DNA from: Phycisphaerae bacterium
GTDB lineage: Bacteria; Planctomycetota; Phycisphaerae; UBA1845; UTPLA1
Length of the DNA: 64,000 nt
Direction: 5' to 3'
Assembly (NCBI GenBank): GCA_019636475.1
Contig: JAHBXN010000001.1
Location: forward strand, 310,001-374,000
The translations under genes were made by a program, and so were the position numbers. Under the pieces are notes generated by a model. That model was not told the origin of the DNA. It was given only the letters and a program-made list of their open reading frames with translations, and searched no databases. Below are positions 27,077 through 36,069 of the stretch, one piece after another; positions within the stretch are counted from its first letter, which is position 1; every line of letters starts with the position of its first letter.

Positions 27077-27472
27077 TTGACTCGCAATCAGGAATCAAAT
27101 CTCGTCACGGCACCTCGGAGCGCATCCGCCTCACACACGGACGGCCGCGCAACATCCTCCCGAAAACCGGCGTGGCTTCGAAACTGGCTCGAGCGGCATC
27201 AGAATCCGGTGTCATTTTGGTTGCACATGATCGGCATTCCGATGACGATCGCGGCGATTCCCCTGGCCATTGTGCAGCTTACCCGTGATGAATGGTCGCT
27301 GTGGTGGCGGCCGACCGCGCTGTTTGCCGGCGGCTATCTGCTGCAGTGGATCGGGCACCTGGTCGAAGGCAACGACATGGGCGAGCTGATTCTGGTCAAG
27401 AAACTGCGAGGCAAGCCCTATGTGGCCGTCTCGCCGCGATACGGTCCAACGGCAAAACCCGAGAGCGACTGA
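27077..27472 (+). CDS. DUF962/Mpo1-like membrane protein
   Basis: The protein has 131 residues. The TTG start lies after GGGAG and three bases beyond the previous stop. The family core is visible: WLERHQNPVSFWLHMIGIP with two conserved His, then membrane helices (MTIAAIPLAIVQL, WRPTALFAGGYLLQW) and IGHLVEGNDMGE with another His. In yeast, Mpo1 is an iron-dependent dioxygenase of fatty-acid alpha-oxidation; whether bacterial members share this activity is not known. The protein before WLERH may be shorter than annotated. Confidence 0.75.
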   Translation: MTRNQESNLVTAPRSASASHTDGRATSSRKPAWLRNWLERHQNPVSFWLHMIGIPMTIAAIPLAIVQLTRDEWSLWWRPTALFAGGYLLQWIGHLVEGNDMGELILVKKLRGKPYVAVSPRYGPTAKPESD

Positions 27473-27675
27473 CAGCCTTGGAGGCTTGTTCACCGAAGCC
27501 TTGCGGAATTGTCCGCGACGAATTGCCGATTCTTGAGCATTCATGCCAAAAATTCAGGCTGAACCGGGCTGAAACCTCCTTCCGAGCGACTGGCACCTCC
27601 CTTGCAGCAAGTTTGATGGCGCTCCATAGATTTTCCAACGCAGCCGACGCGATCGGGAGCGCCGGAGGCAATCTC

Positions 27676-28308
27676 ATGTTCCACGGACTTCGAGCCAAAT
27701 CGCTGATTATCCCTGCAATCATCGTCACGTCGTTGCTCGTCGTTCTCCTACTTCCGTCGTGCAGCCAGTCGAGCGGCGAGGCCCACAGGAAATCGAATTG
27801 CGGCTGCAACACAGCAACCCCCGCGGCCCAGGAGACGCCGGACCCTCCAGCGCGATCAGACGTCGCCGCGTCGGACGAAACTCATGGCCTTCATGTGCTC
27901 GATAACGATCGGCTGCGCACGATCATGCGCCGGTTGTCTCAGATGAACTTCGATGAAATGGAAATCGAAATAGAGAAGACCGGAGCACTGAATCGGGACA
28001 TTCGCGATATCGCGTCGTATGCCACTGATCTGGCATCCGATGCGGCGGTGGTTCCAATCATCTTTCGGAACACGGAAATGAACGATGAGGCGCGACGGGT
28101 TCTCGACGAAATGTCGCGAAGACTGCACGCAGATGCGATCGCTTTGCATGACGCGGCGGTTGAAGGCAGCATCAGCCTCGTGAAAGAGCGGCTCGATCAG
28201 ATGATCAAAACCTGCAACAACTGCCATGCCACGTTTCGAGCGCCGGCCGTTGCGACTGCCGGTCGTCCGAGGATTTCCGCGCGGATTTCTGAATTGGAGG
28301 TGCCGTGA
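27676..28308 (+). CDS. Cytochrome c'-like lipoprotein with one haem site
   Basis: The protein has 210 residues. The ATG at 27676 lies seven bases after GGAGG. A lipoprotein signal (IIPAIIVTSLLVVLLLPSC) is followed by a linker with a second Cys cluster (SNCGCN), then a four-helix-like region. Near the C-terminus CNNCHATF gives the covalent haem motif C-x-x-C-H, as in cytochrome c' and c556, where the haem site is at the end of helix 4. It is probably an electron carrier or gas-binding protein on the outer face of the inner membrane. It overlaps the next small membrane-protein gene at TGATG. Confidence 0.8.
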   Translation: MFHGLRAKSLIIPAIIVTSLLVVLLLPSCSQSSGEAHRKSNCGCNTATPAAQETPDPPARSDVAASDETHGLHVLDNDRLRTIMRRLSQMNFDEMEIEIEKTGALNRDIRDIASYATDLASDAAVVPIIFRNTEMNDEARRVLDEMSRRLHADAIALHDAAVEGSISLVKERLDQMIKTCNNCHATFRAPAVATAGRPRISARISELEVP

Positions 28309-28514
28309 TGTCCCTGAAAGCATTCCATCTGATCTTCGTCATGATTGTAATCATGGGGGCTGATCTCTTCGGCGGCTGGGCCATTCATGAATTTCGCACG
28401 GATGGCGATCAGCTGACTCTCTGGATGGGGATCGTCAGCATGGTCGGCGGACTGGGCTTGGCCGGTTATCTCATCTGGTTTATCGAGAAGATCCGGCTGG
28501 CCCACCTGGAGTAG
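28308..28514 (+). CDS. Small two-helix membrane protein (68 aa)
   Basis: The ATG at 28308 shares its A with the stop of the cytochrome gene (TGATG), and GGAGG lies seven bases upstream. A GTG three bases earlier is also possible. There are two hydrophobic helices: AFHLIFVMIVIMGADLF and MGIVSMVGGLGLAGYLIWF. Tight coupling with the haem lipoprotein suggests it anchors or partners that cytochrome. The family is unknown to me. Confidence 0.7.
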   Translation: MSLKAFHLIFVMIVIMGADLFGGWAIHEFRTDGDQLTLWMGIVSMVGGLGLAGYLIWFIEKIRLAHLE

Positions 28515-28643
28515 TGCGGCCGCGATGCGCTCTTGCCTTCGCCGGCGCCGGACACCGTGCTTGTGGCGTGCCAACCTTTCAGTCGTGGCAGCGGTTCCGC
28601 CCCACCGTGCGACATGCGCGGAGCCTGAAGGGACGTTCGGAAA

Positions 28644-29939
28644 TTACTCCTCCTCCAGGCCTTCTTCCATGTACTGCTTGCAGATTTCACCGAGTATCAG
28701 CGTGGCGTAACAGCCCGACGGCAGGATGAATCGCAGCTCAATGAACGGCCCGTGCTCGTCTTCGCCGGGCTCAATCGACAGCCCCTCGGGCCGGAAACGA
28801 AAGGGCCGCCGCGCGCCGTGAATTTTCATCCGCGCCAACGAACGGAAAGTGTCCTTCGAAATGTTCTCTGTTTGGAGAATCTCATTCTCAATCTCCGCCG
28901 GAACTCCGGTCGGCTCGGTCATCTTGTATCCAAAGATGGGACCGGTCGCCGAGATTTCGAAGGCGGCCGCCCGAGGCGCCTCCGCCGCGGCATCCTCGAC
29001 CCGGAACACCGCGCCGTTCTCATGCTTGAAAGCCAGGTCTCCCTCCCTGATTTCGTCGAGGGTCGTAATGCGCCGCGCTAGAACGAGATTGAAAAGATAG
29101 GACTGGTACGCGTTGACATAGAATTTTTTCAACCGCATGTCGATGGCGTGGAATGCCCTCGCATGTTTGCCGCGGGTGCGATCAAGCTCCCGGCACATTC
29201 GGACATTGTCACGAAAGCCGTAGGGCCACGCCTTCGCCGCTCCGGCGAAATCGCCCGCCTCATAGAGCTGACGGGCCCGAAGCACTTCTCCGGAGTCAGC
29301 AGGCCCCGGCCGTCCGAGGATCAGATCGACAACCTGCTTCTTATCATCCAGGAGGACCGAACGCCCTATGCGCCAGGTGTCTCCGCGTGAACCGAATCGC
29401 TGTCGCCCGAAGTAGTTGGGTACGCCGCGTGCCATGAGCGTGTCGCAAACTGCCCGGATATCGTCGAGTCGATCGCCCGCTACTTCGCGCATGCGGATCA
29501 CGAATCGGTTTCCCCGAAGGTGCCCGATGCGCAGTTTGTTGGTGTGCCGCGAGACATTCAGAATCTTGATCCGCGGAATCTCCATGGATCGAACCCGATC
29601 GGAGTCGATATGCTCAATGCTTAACATCTGGGTGGTGACAGCTCGGGCATCCTTCAGCCCGGCAAGACCAATGTCACGCGGATTGACATCGAGGTAGCGC
29701 CCGATGTCGTTTACCGCCCGCATCGTCGCAAGCCCGGACTTCTCGATCGTGAAATACACGTGATCGCCCCTGCCGCACGGTTCGTAGGCCGGGATCTCTT
29801 CAACGCGAAAATCCTCGTACCGACGCTTGATGGCGGCTGGTATTGGCGCAATATCGGTCGTGAGGTGAGGCAATGAATCGAAATGATCCGGTTCGATTTT
29901 GGAAGATTGATGCATGGACTCGTTCAGTTGACTGGTCAT
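28644..29939 (-). CDS. truD: tRNA pseudouridine(13) synthase
   Basis: The protein has 431 residues and converts U13 of tRNA-Glu and related species to pseudouridine. The catalytic Asp lies in GLAGLKDARAVTTQ. NYFGRQRFGSRGD and FYVNAYQSYLFN are also TruD hallmarks. The C-terminal TRUD domain ends with a basic cluster and an acidic tail (EEGLEEE). The start could be at the listed ATG or at a Met eight residues on; the core begins around AAIKRRYEDF. It is divergent from rnc. Confidence 0.93.
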   Translation of the reverse strand: MTSQLNESMHQSSKIEPDHFDSLPHLTTDIAPIPAAIKRRYEDFRVEEIPAYEPCGRGDHVYFTIEKSGLATMRAVNDIGRYLDVNPRDIGLAGLKDARAVTTQMLSIEHIDSDRVRSMEIPRIKILNVSRHTNKLRIGHLRGNRFVIRMREVAGDRLDDIRAVCDTLMARGVPNYFGRQRFGSRGDTWRIGRSVLLDDKKQVVDLILGRPGPADSGEVLRARQLYEAGDFAGAAKAWPYGFRDNVRMCRELDRTRGKHARAFHAIDMRLKKFYVNAYQSYLFNLVLARRITTLDEIREGDLAFKHENGAVFRVEDAAAEAPRAAAFEISATGPIFGYKMTEPTGVPAEIENEILQTENISKDTFRSLARMKIHGARRPFRFRPEGLSIEPGEDEHGPFIELRFILPSGCYATLILGEICKQYMEEGLEEE

Positions 29940-30095
29940 ACGTGCGATACTATAGTGGAATCGTCGAAAGGTGAATTCGCGTCCCGTGTACCGAGACCGG
30001 CCTTTCGACCGGGCTTATGCCGAAAACCGCTTGGGTATCGCCGAGAGCGGCTTTCGTCATCCGCCTGATCGCTCGAATCGAGGATCAGAACATCT

Positions 30096-30800
30096 ATGCG
30101 TGACGAAGCGCTTGCCCGCTGTCAGGCGGCGATCGGGATTCAATTCAAGAACCCGGCCCTCCTTGCTTCAGCACTCACACACGCCTCCATCGCGAACAAT
30201 CGCCTTGAAAGTAACGAACGCCTTGAATTTCTCGGTGACTCCATTCTCGGCATGATCGTCTGCCAGTACCTCTTCGAGAACTACCCTGATTTTCTCGAAG
30301 GCGAATTGACCAAGATCAAATCGACCGTCGTCTCCGGAAAGACCTGTGCCAAAATCTCCGAGGAGCTTGGACTGGCTGAATGCCTGTTCCTCGGCAACGG
30401 CATATCGACGCGAGCCAAGCTCCCGACATCCGTGCTCGCCGCCGTGCTGGAGTCGATAATCGCCGCGATGTATATTGACGCCGGCTGGGACACCACGCGG
30501 GAGTTTGTCCTGACGCATGTCGAACCGTTCATTCAGCGCGCCGCGGTCAGCGAGCACCACCAGAACTTCAAATCCCAGTTGCAGCAACACGCACAACGTG
30601 ACATGTCTGCGACACCTGTTTACCAGATGCTTGACGAAAAAGGGCCCGATCACAGCAAGTGCTTTGAAGTGGCCGTCCGAATCGGGTCACGGCAGTTTGC
30701 TCCGGCATGGGGGCCGAGCAAGAAAGAAGCCGAACAGAAGGCGGCCTACAACGCGCTTGTCGAGTTGAATCTTGTCGCACAGGAAGCGCATGCAGGCTGA
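30096..30800 (+). CDS. rnc: Ribonuclease III
   Basis: The protein has 234 residues and cuts double-stranded RNA in rRNA and mRNA processing. The signature ERLEFLGDSILG is followed by the second acidic cluster (LESIIAAMYIDAGWD). The C-terminal double-stranded-RNA-binding domain (about 160-230) reads NFKSQLQQHAQ, PVYQMLDEKGPDH and GPSKKEAEQKAAYNAL. Length and domain order are standard. It converges with the PaaK-like ligase gene. Confidence 0.96.
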   Translation: MRDEALARCQAAIGIQFKNPALLASALTHASIANNRLESNERLEFLGDSILGMIVCQYLFENYPDFLEGELTKIKSTVVSGKTCAKISEELGLAECLFLGNGISTRAKLPTSVLAAVLESIIAAMYIDAGWDTTREFVLTHVEPFIQRAAVSEHHQNFKSQLQQHAQRDMSATPVYQMLDEKGPDHSKCFEVAVRIGSRQFAPAWGPSKKEAEQKAAYNALVELNLVAQEAHAG

Positions 30801-30906
30801 TCCGCCCGCGTTTCCCGCATATTGCACTGCGTTGATTCCTGAACCTCACCGGGCAGACGCCGCGCACGGGTTTAATGCGCAAACGGATATCGGTGCAATT
30901 GCGCAC

Positions 30907-32412
30907 TTATGCGGCGCCGGCCAGACCCTGCAAGCCTCGATCGGATTGCACATAGCGGCATTTGCCGAACTCGGTGCGTTCGAGGCCGTCGACCTGCCGA
31001 AGGCTCACCGCCGCCCGCTGCCCCATCAGTGATTCCAATGCCTCGCGAACACGAGACGCGCGTCCCGTGGAGGTCGTGCCGTCGTTCACGACCGAAATCT
31101 CGATTGAACCGACATCGGTCTGCCTGACCTGAAAACGCCCCTCTCCGAGTATCGGCGAAAGCGCCTCGACGGTCCTCGCCGGCTCAATCCACTCACTTTC
31201 GTCCGTCACAAGGAAATCCCGCGTACGCCCCAGCACCCTCGGCATAACCGGCCGACCGCTGCCACAGTCGCAATCCAATTCGCCAACGCGAACGACATCG
31301 CCGGTGCAGTAGCGAATCAGCGGCATCGCAAAACTCTCCAGCCCCGTCACCACCACTTCCGCCAACTCTCCCGGCCGCGCTGATCGCCCCCCTCGAACAA
31401 ACTCGACAAACGCTGATTCCGAGCACACATGCCATCGCCCGCGCGCGCACTCGTATGCGATTGCCCCGGCCTCCTGCACGCCATAGCTCTCCACGCATCG
31501 CGCGTGCAATGATCGCGAGATGAGACGTCTCTGCCACTTATGCGTCACCTCGCCGGTGAGAAACACCGTTCGCAGTGTTCGACGCGCACAGGCCTGCGCA
31601 CCTTTGGGGTCCGTCTGTATCATCATCGACAACGCCGACGGAAACGCACTAAGTCGCGACGGCCCGGACCGCAATACCTTCTGCCAGAACGACGCCGCCA
31701 TGTCGCGCGTTAGCTCTTTCGTTCCGCCCGGCCAATCAACCTGCAATTCGCCGAGCGCAAAGTCTCGCAGCCGCCGCAATCCATGCCGAACACGACCGCT
31801 GAAGTCAACCGGCGGATCAATCGGCCATAAGTGCAATTCGCGGTCGCCGATCGCGAATCCGAGATCATGATGCCCGCGAATTCGTTGGGCCTTGTCCCAC
31901 GCCTGCCGGTTCCGATCCCAATAATAAGCCAGCCGCTCGTCCGTCGACCCCCGTGTGTGGTCGATCAGCACGCGCCCGGGGCCGCTGTCCCACCGCATCT
32001 CCCGGGCATGCGATCGGAGCTCCGCCCTCGGAAGAAGGGGAACGCCGGCAAGCAGATCAGCCGCCGAAACAGCCTGACGATCTCGCGATGCCGCAAGCGC
32101 ATCCTCCATGCTCCGATAGCGACCGTCCTTGTAGTAAACACACGTCCGCCGGGCGTGCTCCAGAATGGCGATCAACTTGCCTCGCTGCATCGCAACCACT
32201 GCCGACGGCGGCTGCCGTTCGTCCGAGATCAGGCGTCTCGCAAGACGCACGGTTCCTCGGCGCATCACCGCTTCATGCGCATGAAACAGGCCCGTTCGGA
32301 AGGATCGCGCCAACGCCGACATCGCGCGCGCTGATCGCGGTGCATTGGACGAGGGTAAGCCATGGCCGGCCCCGTCGGCCGGTTCCAGCCGAGCAAGCGG
32401 AAGCGATGTCAT
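30907..32412 (-). CDS. PaaK/CapK-family adenylate-forming enzyme
   Basis: This is a member of the phenylacetate-CoA ligase-like adenylating family. The phosphate loop reads IDHTRGSTDERLAYYW (usual T-S-G-S-T-G-x replaced by T-R-G-S-T-D). Adenine/acyl-site motifs follow: YGVQEAGAIAYEC and LIRYCTGDVVRVG, then GRTRDFLVTDESEW leading into the C-terminal lid. The substrate could be an aromatic or acyl acid; some relatives act in polysaccharide or lipid synthesis. The start is uncertain (GTG 32469, ATG 32412, ATG 32322) and no ribosome site stands out. It lies downstream of and co-directional with the PhoD-like gene. Confidence 0.75.
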   Translation of the reverse strand: MTSLPLARLEPADGAGHGLPSSNAPRSARAMSALARSFRTGLFHAHEAVMRRGTVRLARRLISDERQPPSAVVAMQRGKLIAILEHARRTCVYYKDGRYRSMEDALAASRDRQAVSAADLLAGVPLLPRAELRSHAREMRWDSGPGRVLIDHTRGSTDERLAYYWDRNRQAWDKAQRIRGHHDLGFAIGDRELHLWPIDPPVDFSGRVRHGLRRLRDFALGELQVDWPGGTKELTRDMAASFWQKVLRSGPSRLSAFPSALSMMIQTDPKGAQACARRTLRTVFLTGEVTHKWQRRLISRSLHARCVESYGVQEAGAIAYECARGRWHVCSESAFVEFVRGGRSARPGELAEVVVTGLESFAMPLIRYCTGDVVRVGELDCDCGSGRPVMPRVLGRTRDFLVTDESEWIEPARTVEALSPILGEGRFQVRQTDVGSIEISVVNDGTTSTGRASRVREALESLMGQRAAVSLRQVDGLERTEFGKCRYVQSDRGLQGLAGAA

Positions 32413-32482
32413 ACCTATGAATCGGCAATTCCGGCCTGCTCCCGACAGCGATACGATGCGGCCGCACACGGCTTATGGCGTG

Positions 32483-33841
32483 TCAGGGAGAGTCGGCCCG
32501 ACGAATCGAACGCACTTCCTGCTGAAACATGGTTTTACCTGTCTCACTCTTCAATTTCAGCATAACGGACGGCGGATTCGCGACGGTATCAAACTCAAGC
32601 ACTCCGTAGTTCGGCCCCGTCGTATAGGCCGCAACTCGATCCGCATTGGGAATCTGGTCGCCCGATTTGAACGTGTCGTTGGCGAGCGGCGAACTCGTCA
32701 ACTCCCAGAGATCCGCAGCCTTTTTCGATGGATCCTTCTTGTGAACCAATTCCGCAAAGTGTCGATCGCCCGCCAGGAAAATGACGCCACCGATCCGGTT
32801 GTTCCACAGCCACTGAAGAAACTCATCGCGTTCGGCGCGGAAGCACGTGCCCCAGCCCTCATGCGGGTGCGTGTCGGACAGAATCTGGTTGCCACAGACG
32901 ATGATCCTGAACGTCGCCCTCGAAGCGGACAATCCTTCCTTCAACCAGGCGAGTTGCTTCTCACCGAGGAATGTCCTGCGGTCCGGCGCAGTGTTCGGGT
33001 CGCGAAACGTTCGATCATCGAGCATGAAGATATCCACGTCGCCCCAAGCGAACTTCCGAAAACAACCGCGCGCGTCCGGCAATCCATACTCCCCCGGGAA
33101 ATAGAGCATGAACGCTTCCAACGCCACGTCCTTCCATTGCCAGGTTCTGTCAGAGTTGTTTGGGCCGTAGTCATGATCGTCCCACAGGCCGAAGCAATAT
33201 GTTGATCGCAAAAGCGACTGCAACTCCGGCATCCGCCGCTGTCTGTCGTAGGTATCGCAGTAGAGTTTGAGCACCTCTGCTCGCGTCGCCGGATACTGAA
33301 TTGAATCGTTGGGCAGATAGATGTTGTCGCCGATGAAGAGAAAAAGATCCGGCTTGTCGGCAGCAACTGCGCTCCAGACCGGCTGAGAGGCCGGATGCTT
33401 CTCCTGGTGTGAGCAGGAGCCGAAAGCCAAATTGAACCGACCTGCGGCGCCAACCAAGGGCGGGGTCGTTCCACGCCATTCGACTCCGTCCACCAAGGTC
33501 CACTTCACTTGCTCGCCGGCCGGCTGAGTCGCCCATGCGAATTGGATGCGCACCGCCGACGAGGCATCCGTACTTAATTGCAGGCGATGAAGATAACGCG
33601 AACACAGTAGGCGCTTTGCCGCGACAAAGTCGCCCGCGCCGCCGCTACCAGCGCGACCGCTGACAAGACGCGCGCCAATCATGGATTCCTTATCCGTCTC
33701 TAGCCAGATTTCAATCCTATTGGGTTCGCTTTTCGAAACCATTGGCCCTGCGATGATCTTCGGCTCACCTGCGACGGCCGACGACCACACGAACGTCCCG
33801 ACCAGAATCGACGCGCCCGCAACCAAGGGCCTAAACAACAT
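32483..33841 (-). CDS. PhoD-like alkaline phosphatase-family secreted protein
   Basis: The protein has 452 residues. The ATG at 33841 follows GGAGGA by seven bases. The signal peptide ends SSAVAG. PhoD metallophosphatase landmarks: FGSCSHQEK, FLFIGDNIYLPND (metal-binding D-N; the family commonly has GDYIY), GLWDDHDYGPNNSD and FLAGDRHFAEL. It is likely periplasmic or secreted, hydrolysing phosphate diesters or monoesters. It is divergent from mutL, with only about 100 bases between the starts. Confidence 0.88.
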   Translation of the reverse strand: MLFRPLVAGASILVGTFVWSSAVAGEPKIIAGPMVSKSEPNRIEIWLETDKESMIGARLVSGRAGSGGAGDFVAAKRLLCSRYLHRLQLSTDASSAVRIQFAWATQPAGEQVKWTLVDGVEWRGTTPPLVGAAGRFNLAFGSCSHQEKHPASQPVWSAVAADKPDLFLFIGDNIYLPNDSIQYPATRAEVLKLYCDTYDRQRRMPELQSLLRSTYCFGLWDDHDYGPNNSDRTWQWKDVALEAFMLYFPGEYGLPDARGCFRKFAWGDVDIFMLDDRTFRDPNTAPDRRTFLGEKQLAWLKEGLSASRATFRIIVCGNQILSDTHPHEGWGTCFRAERDEFLQWLWNNRIGGVIFLAGDRHFAELVHKKDPSKKAADLWELTSSPLANDTFKSGDQIPNADRVAAYTTGPNYGVLEFDTVANPPSVMLKLKSETGKTMFQQEVRSIRRADSP

Positions 33842-33940
33842 GTGAATTCCTCCATCTGCATTGCTCATCGACTATCGCGGTTCTATACTTGGTGGATTGT
33901 AGATATTCATCAACCGCTTTCGCGACAACCCTCGACGACG

Positions 33941-36043
33941 ATGCGCATTCACCGGCTTGACCCCTCCCTTGTCAACAAGATCGCCGCGGGCGAGGTCATC
34001 GAACGTCCCGCTTCGGTCGTCAAGGAACTCGTCGAGAATGCCATCGATGCAGGAGCGTCCCGCATCGACGTCGCTCTTGAGGGCGGCGGCAGCGACCTCA
34101 TTCGCGTAATCGACGACGGATGCGGCATCGGCCACGACGACCTGCCTCTTGCAATCGCCTCTCACGCCACCAGCAAGCTCAGCTCGGCCGACGATCTGTT
34201 CAATATCCGCACACTGGGTTTTCGTGGTGAAGCCCTCGCATCGATTGCTTCGGTGAGCCATCTACGAATCGTGAGCCGGCCATCCGACCAGCTCGAAGGC
34301 TATGAGATTCAATCCAACAAGGATTCAGAGGAGTTATCCCCCGAAAGGGCAGACCACCGCAACGCCCGCCTCGCCACCGACGATCCACATCGGAGAATTG
34401 TGCCACGTCCACTCGCGGCCCCGCAGGGCACCTGCATCGAGGTCCGCAACTTGTTCTTTAATGTGCCGGCGCGGCGCAAGTTTCTAAAGCAACCGCAAAC
34501 GGAGTGCAGCCACGTCACCGAACAGATCGCCCGACTTTCACTCGCGCATCCCGGAATCGCTTTCACATTGACGCACCAAGGCCGCGCGTTGCGCAATTTG
34601 CCGGCAACGGTCGACCGCCGCACACGAATCGCTGATTTCTATGGAGCGGAACTGGCGGATTGCCTACTGCCCGTGCGGAGTCAGGAACGCGAACTACTCA
34701 TCGAAGGCCTGATCGCCCCACCCGCGCAATCGCGCGCATCGACGAAGTGGCAATACCTGTTTTTAAACGGCCGATACATTACTGATCGCCGGATCGCCTT
34801 TGCCGTACGCGAAGCGTTTCGCGGCCTCGTCGAGCACGATCGATTTCCCGTGGTGTTCCTGTTTCTCCTGGCTGATCCGCGCGATTTCGACGTGAATGTG
34901 CACCCCACAAAGATTGAGGTTCGCTGGAAGGATGCGGGTCTGGTTCAGTCGCAGGTGCTGGCCGTTCTGCGCGAGGCGCTTTTGTCGCACGATCTGACGC
35001 CCGCGATGAATATGAATCGCGCTCGCGGCGGTTGGAATTCCGGTGATGCGGTCGCGCGGCTCGGTTCGGTTGATCCTGGCCCGCGGCGCGACTTCGGCAA
35101 TCAGCAGCGCGCCCGGCAGGCGCTGGCCGATTACCTTAAGCGCGTCGATCCGACGCAATCGCGGCTGACCTTCTCGCCACCACCGTTCCGCTCAGATTCG
35201 CTGCGACCGTCGATCGCGCGAACGCTGCGAACGCCGCCAATGGATGATTCCCAATCGCACGACGCCGCGCTGGGCCCGCCGTCGCCCTTCGGCCCGGCAA
35301 CTCTGAATGGAGCGGGCTCGGATTCCGGAGAAGCGACTCCGACATTACCAGGCCAACTGAACAGCTCCGCTCGTCCGGAGCCGTTCATCGCCGCGTCAGC
35401 GGCGACAGACGCACCGGCGATGGCTTCCCAATCCTTGCCGGCCGGCGTGCCCGAAGGTATCGTCGCACCCGGCCCCAGCGGCGTGATGCAAATCCACAAT
35501 ACCTATCTCGTCGCGCAGACTCAGGACGGCGTGATCATCGTTGATCAGCACGCGCTGCACGAGCGGATCCTCTACGAGCGATTCCGCGAGAGAATACTAC
35601 AAGGCCCGCTGGAATCGCAGCGATTGCTGCTTCCGGAGACAATCGCGACTTCCCCCACGCGGTCCGAAACGATCGAACATCACGCATCGTTGCTGAATCG
35701 GCTCGGCATCGTGGTCGAACCCTTCGGCCCCGGCGCGCTGGCGGTCCAGGCATTCCCCACGCTTCTACAGGGCGTTGAAATCGGCGAATTCGTTTCCGAC
35801 CTGCTCGACAAACTCCCGGATACCGATGGCGCCCCCTCCGAGGAAACCGCCATTCACGCGGCACTCGACATGATGGCGTGCAAGGCGGCGGTCAAAGCCG
35901 GTGACCCGTTGACCCAGGACGAAATGTTAGCGCTACTGGAAATGCGGCATCTGACCGAGCGGTCAAGTAATTGCCCGCACGGACGCCCAACCACGCTCGA
36001 ACTCACTACGCAAGACCTGGAGAGGCAATTCAGGCGAATCTGA
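33941..36043 (+). CDS. mutL: DNA mismatch repair protein MutL (endonuclease type)
   Basis: The protein has 700 residues from MRIHRLDP; the frame opens earlier but the family start is clear. GHKL ATPase motifs: VKELVENAIDAGA, DDGCGI, TSKL and LGFRGEAL. In the C-terminal domain the zinc-dependent nuclease motif DQHALHERILYE fits DQHA(x)2E(x)4E, and ACKAAVKAG and CPHGRPT supply the other site residues. It therefore nicks DNA itself, as in bacteria without MutH. A Pro/Ser-rich linker (about 360-510) joins the domains. Only a short region (about 25 bases) separates it from the methyltransferase gene downstream. Confidence 0.96.
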   Translation: MRIHRLDPSLVNKIAAGEVIERPASVVKELVENAIDAGASRIDVALEGGGSDLIRVIDDGCGIGHDDLPLAIASHATSKLSSADDLFNIRTLGFRGEALASIASVSHLRIVSRPSDQLEGYEIQSNKDSEELSPERADHRNARLATDDPHRRIVPRPLAAPQGTCIEVRNLFFNVPARRKFLKQPQTECSHVTEQIARLSLAHPGIAFTLTHQGRALRNLPATVDRRTRIADFYGAELADCLLPVRSQERELLIEGLIAPPAQSRASTKWQYLFLNGRYITDRRIAFAVREAFRGLVEHDRFPVVFLFLLADPRDFDVNVHPTKIEVRWKDAGLVQSQVLAVLREALLSHDLTPAMNMNRARGGWNSGDAVARLGSVDPGPRRDFGNQQRARQALADYLKRVDPTQSRLTFSPPPFRSDSLRPSIARTLRTPPMDDSQSHDAALGPPSPFGPATLNGAGSDSGEATPTLPGQLNSSARPEPFIAASAATDAPAMASQSLPAGVPEGIVAPGPSGVMQIHNTYLVAQTQDGVIIVDQHALHERILYERFRERILQGPLESQRLLLPETIATSPTRSETIEHHASLLNRLGIVVEPFGPGALAVQAFPTLLQGVEIGEFVSDLLDKLPDTDGAPSEETAIHAALDMMACKAAVKAGDPLTQDEMLALLEMRHLTERSSNCPHGRPTTLELTTQDLERQFRRI

Positions 36044-36069
36044 AGGTCCTGCCCATCTGATCGGAGAAT

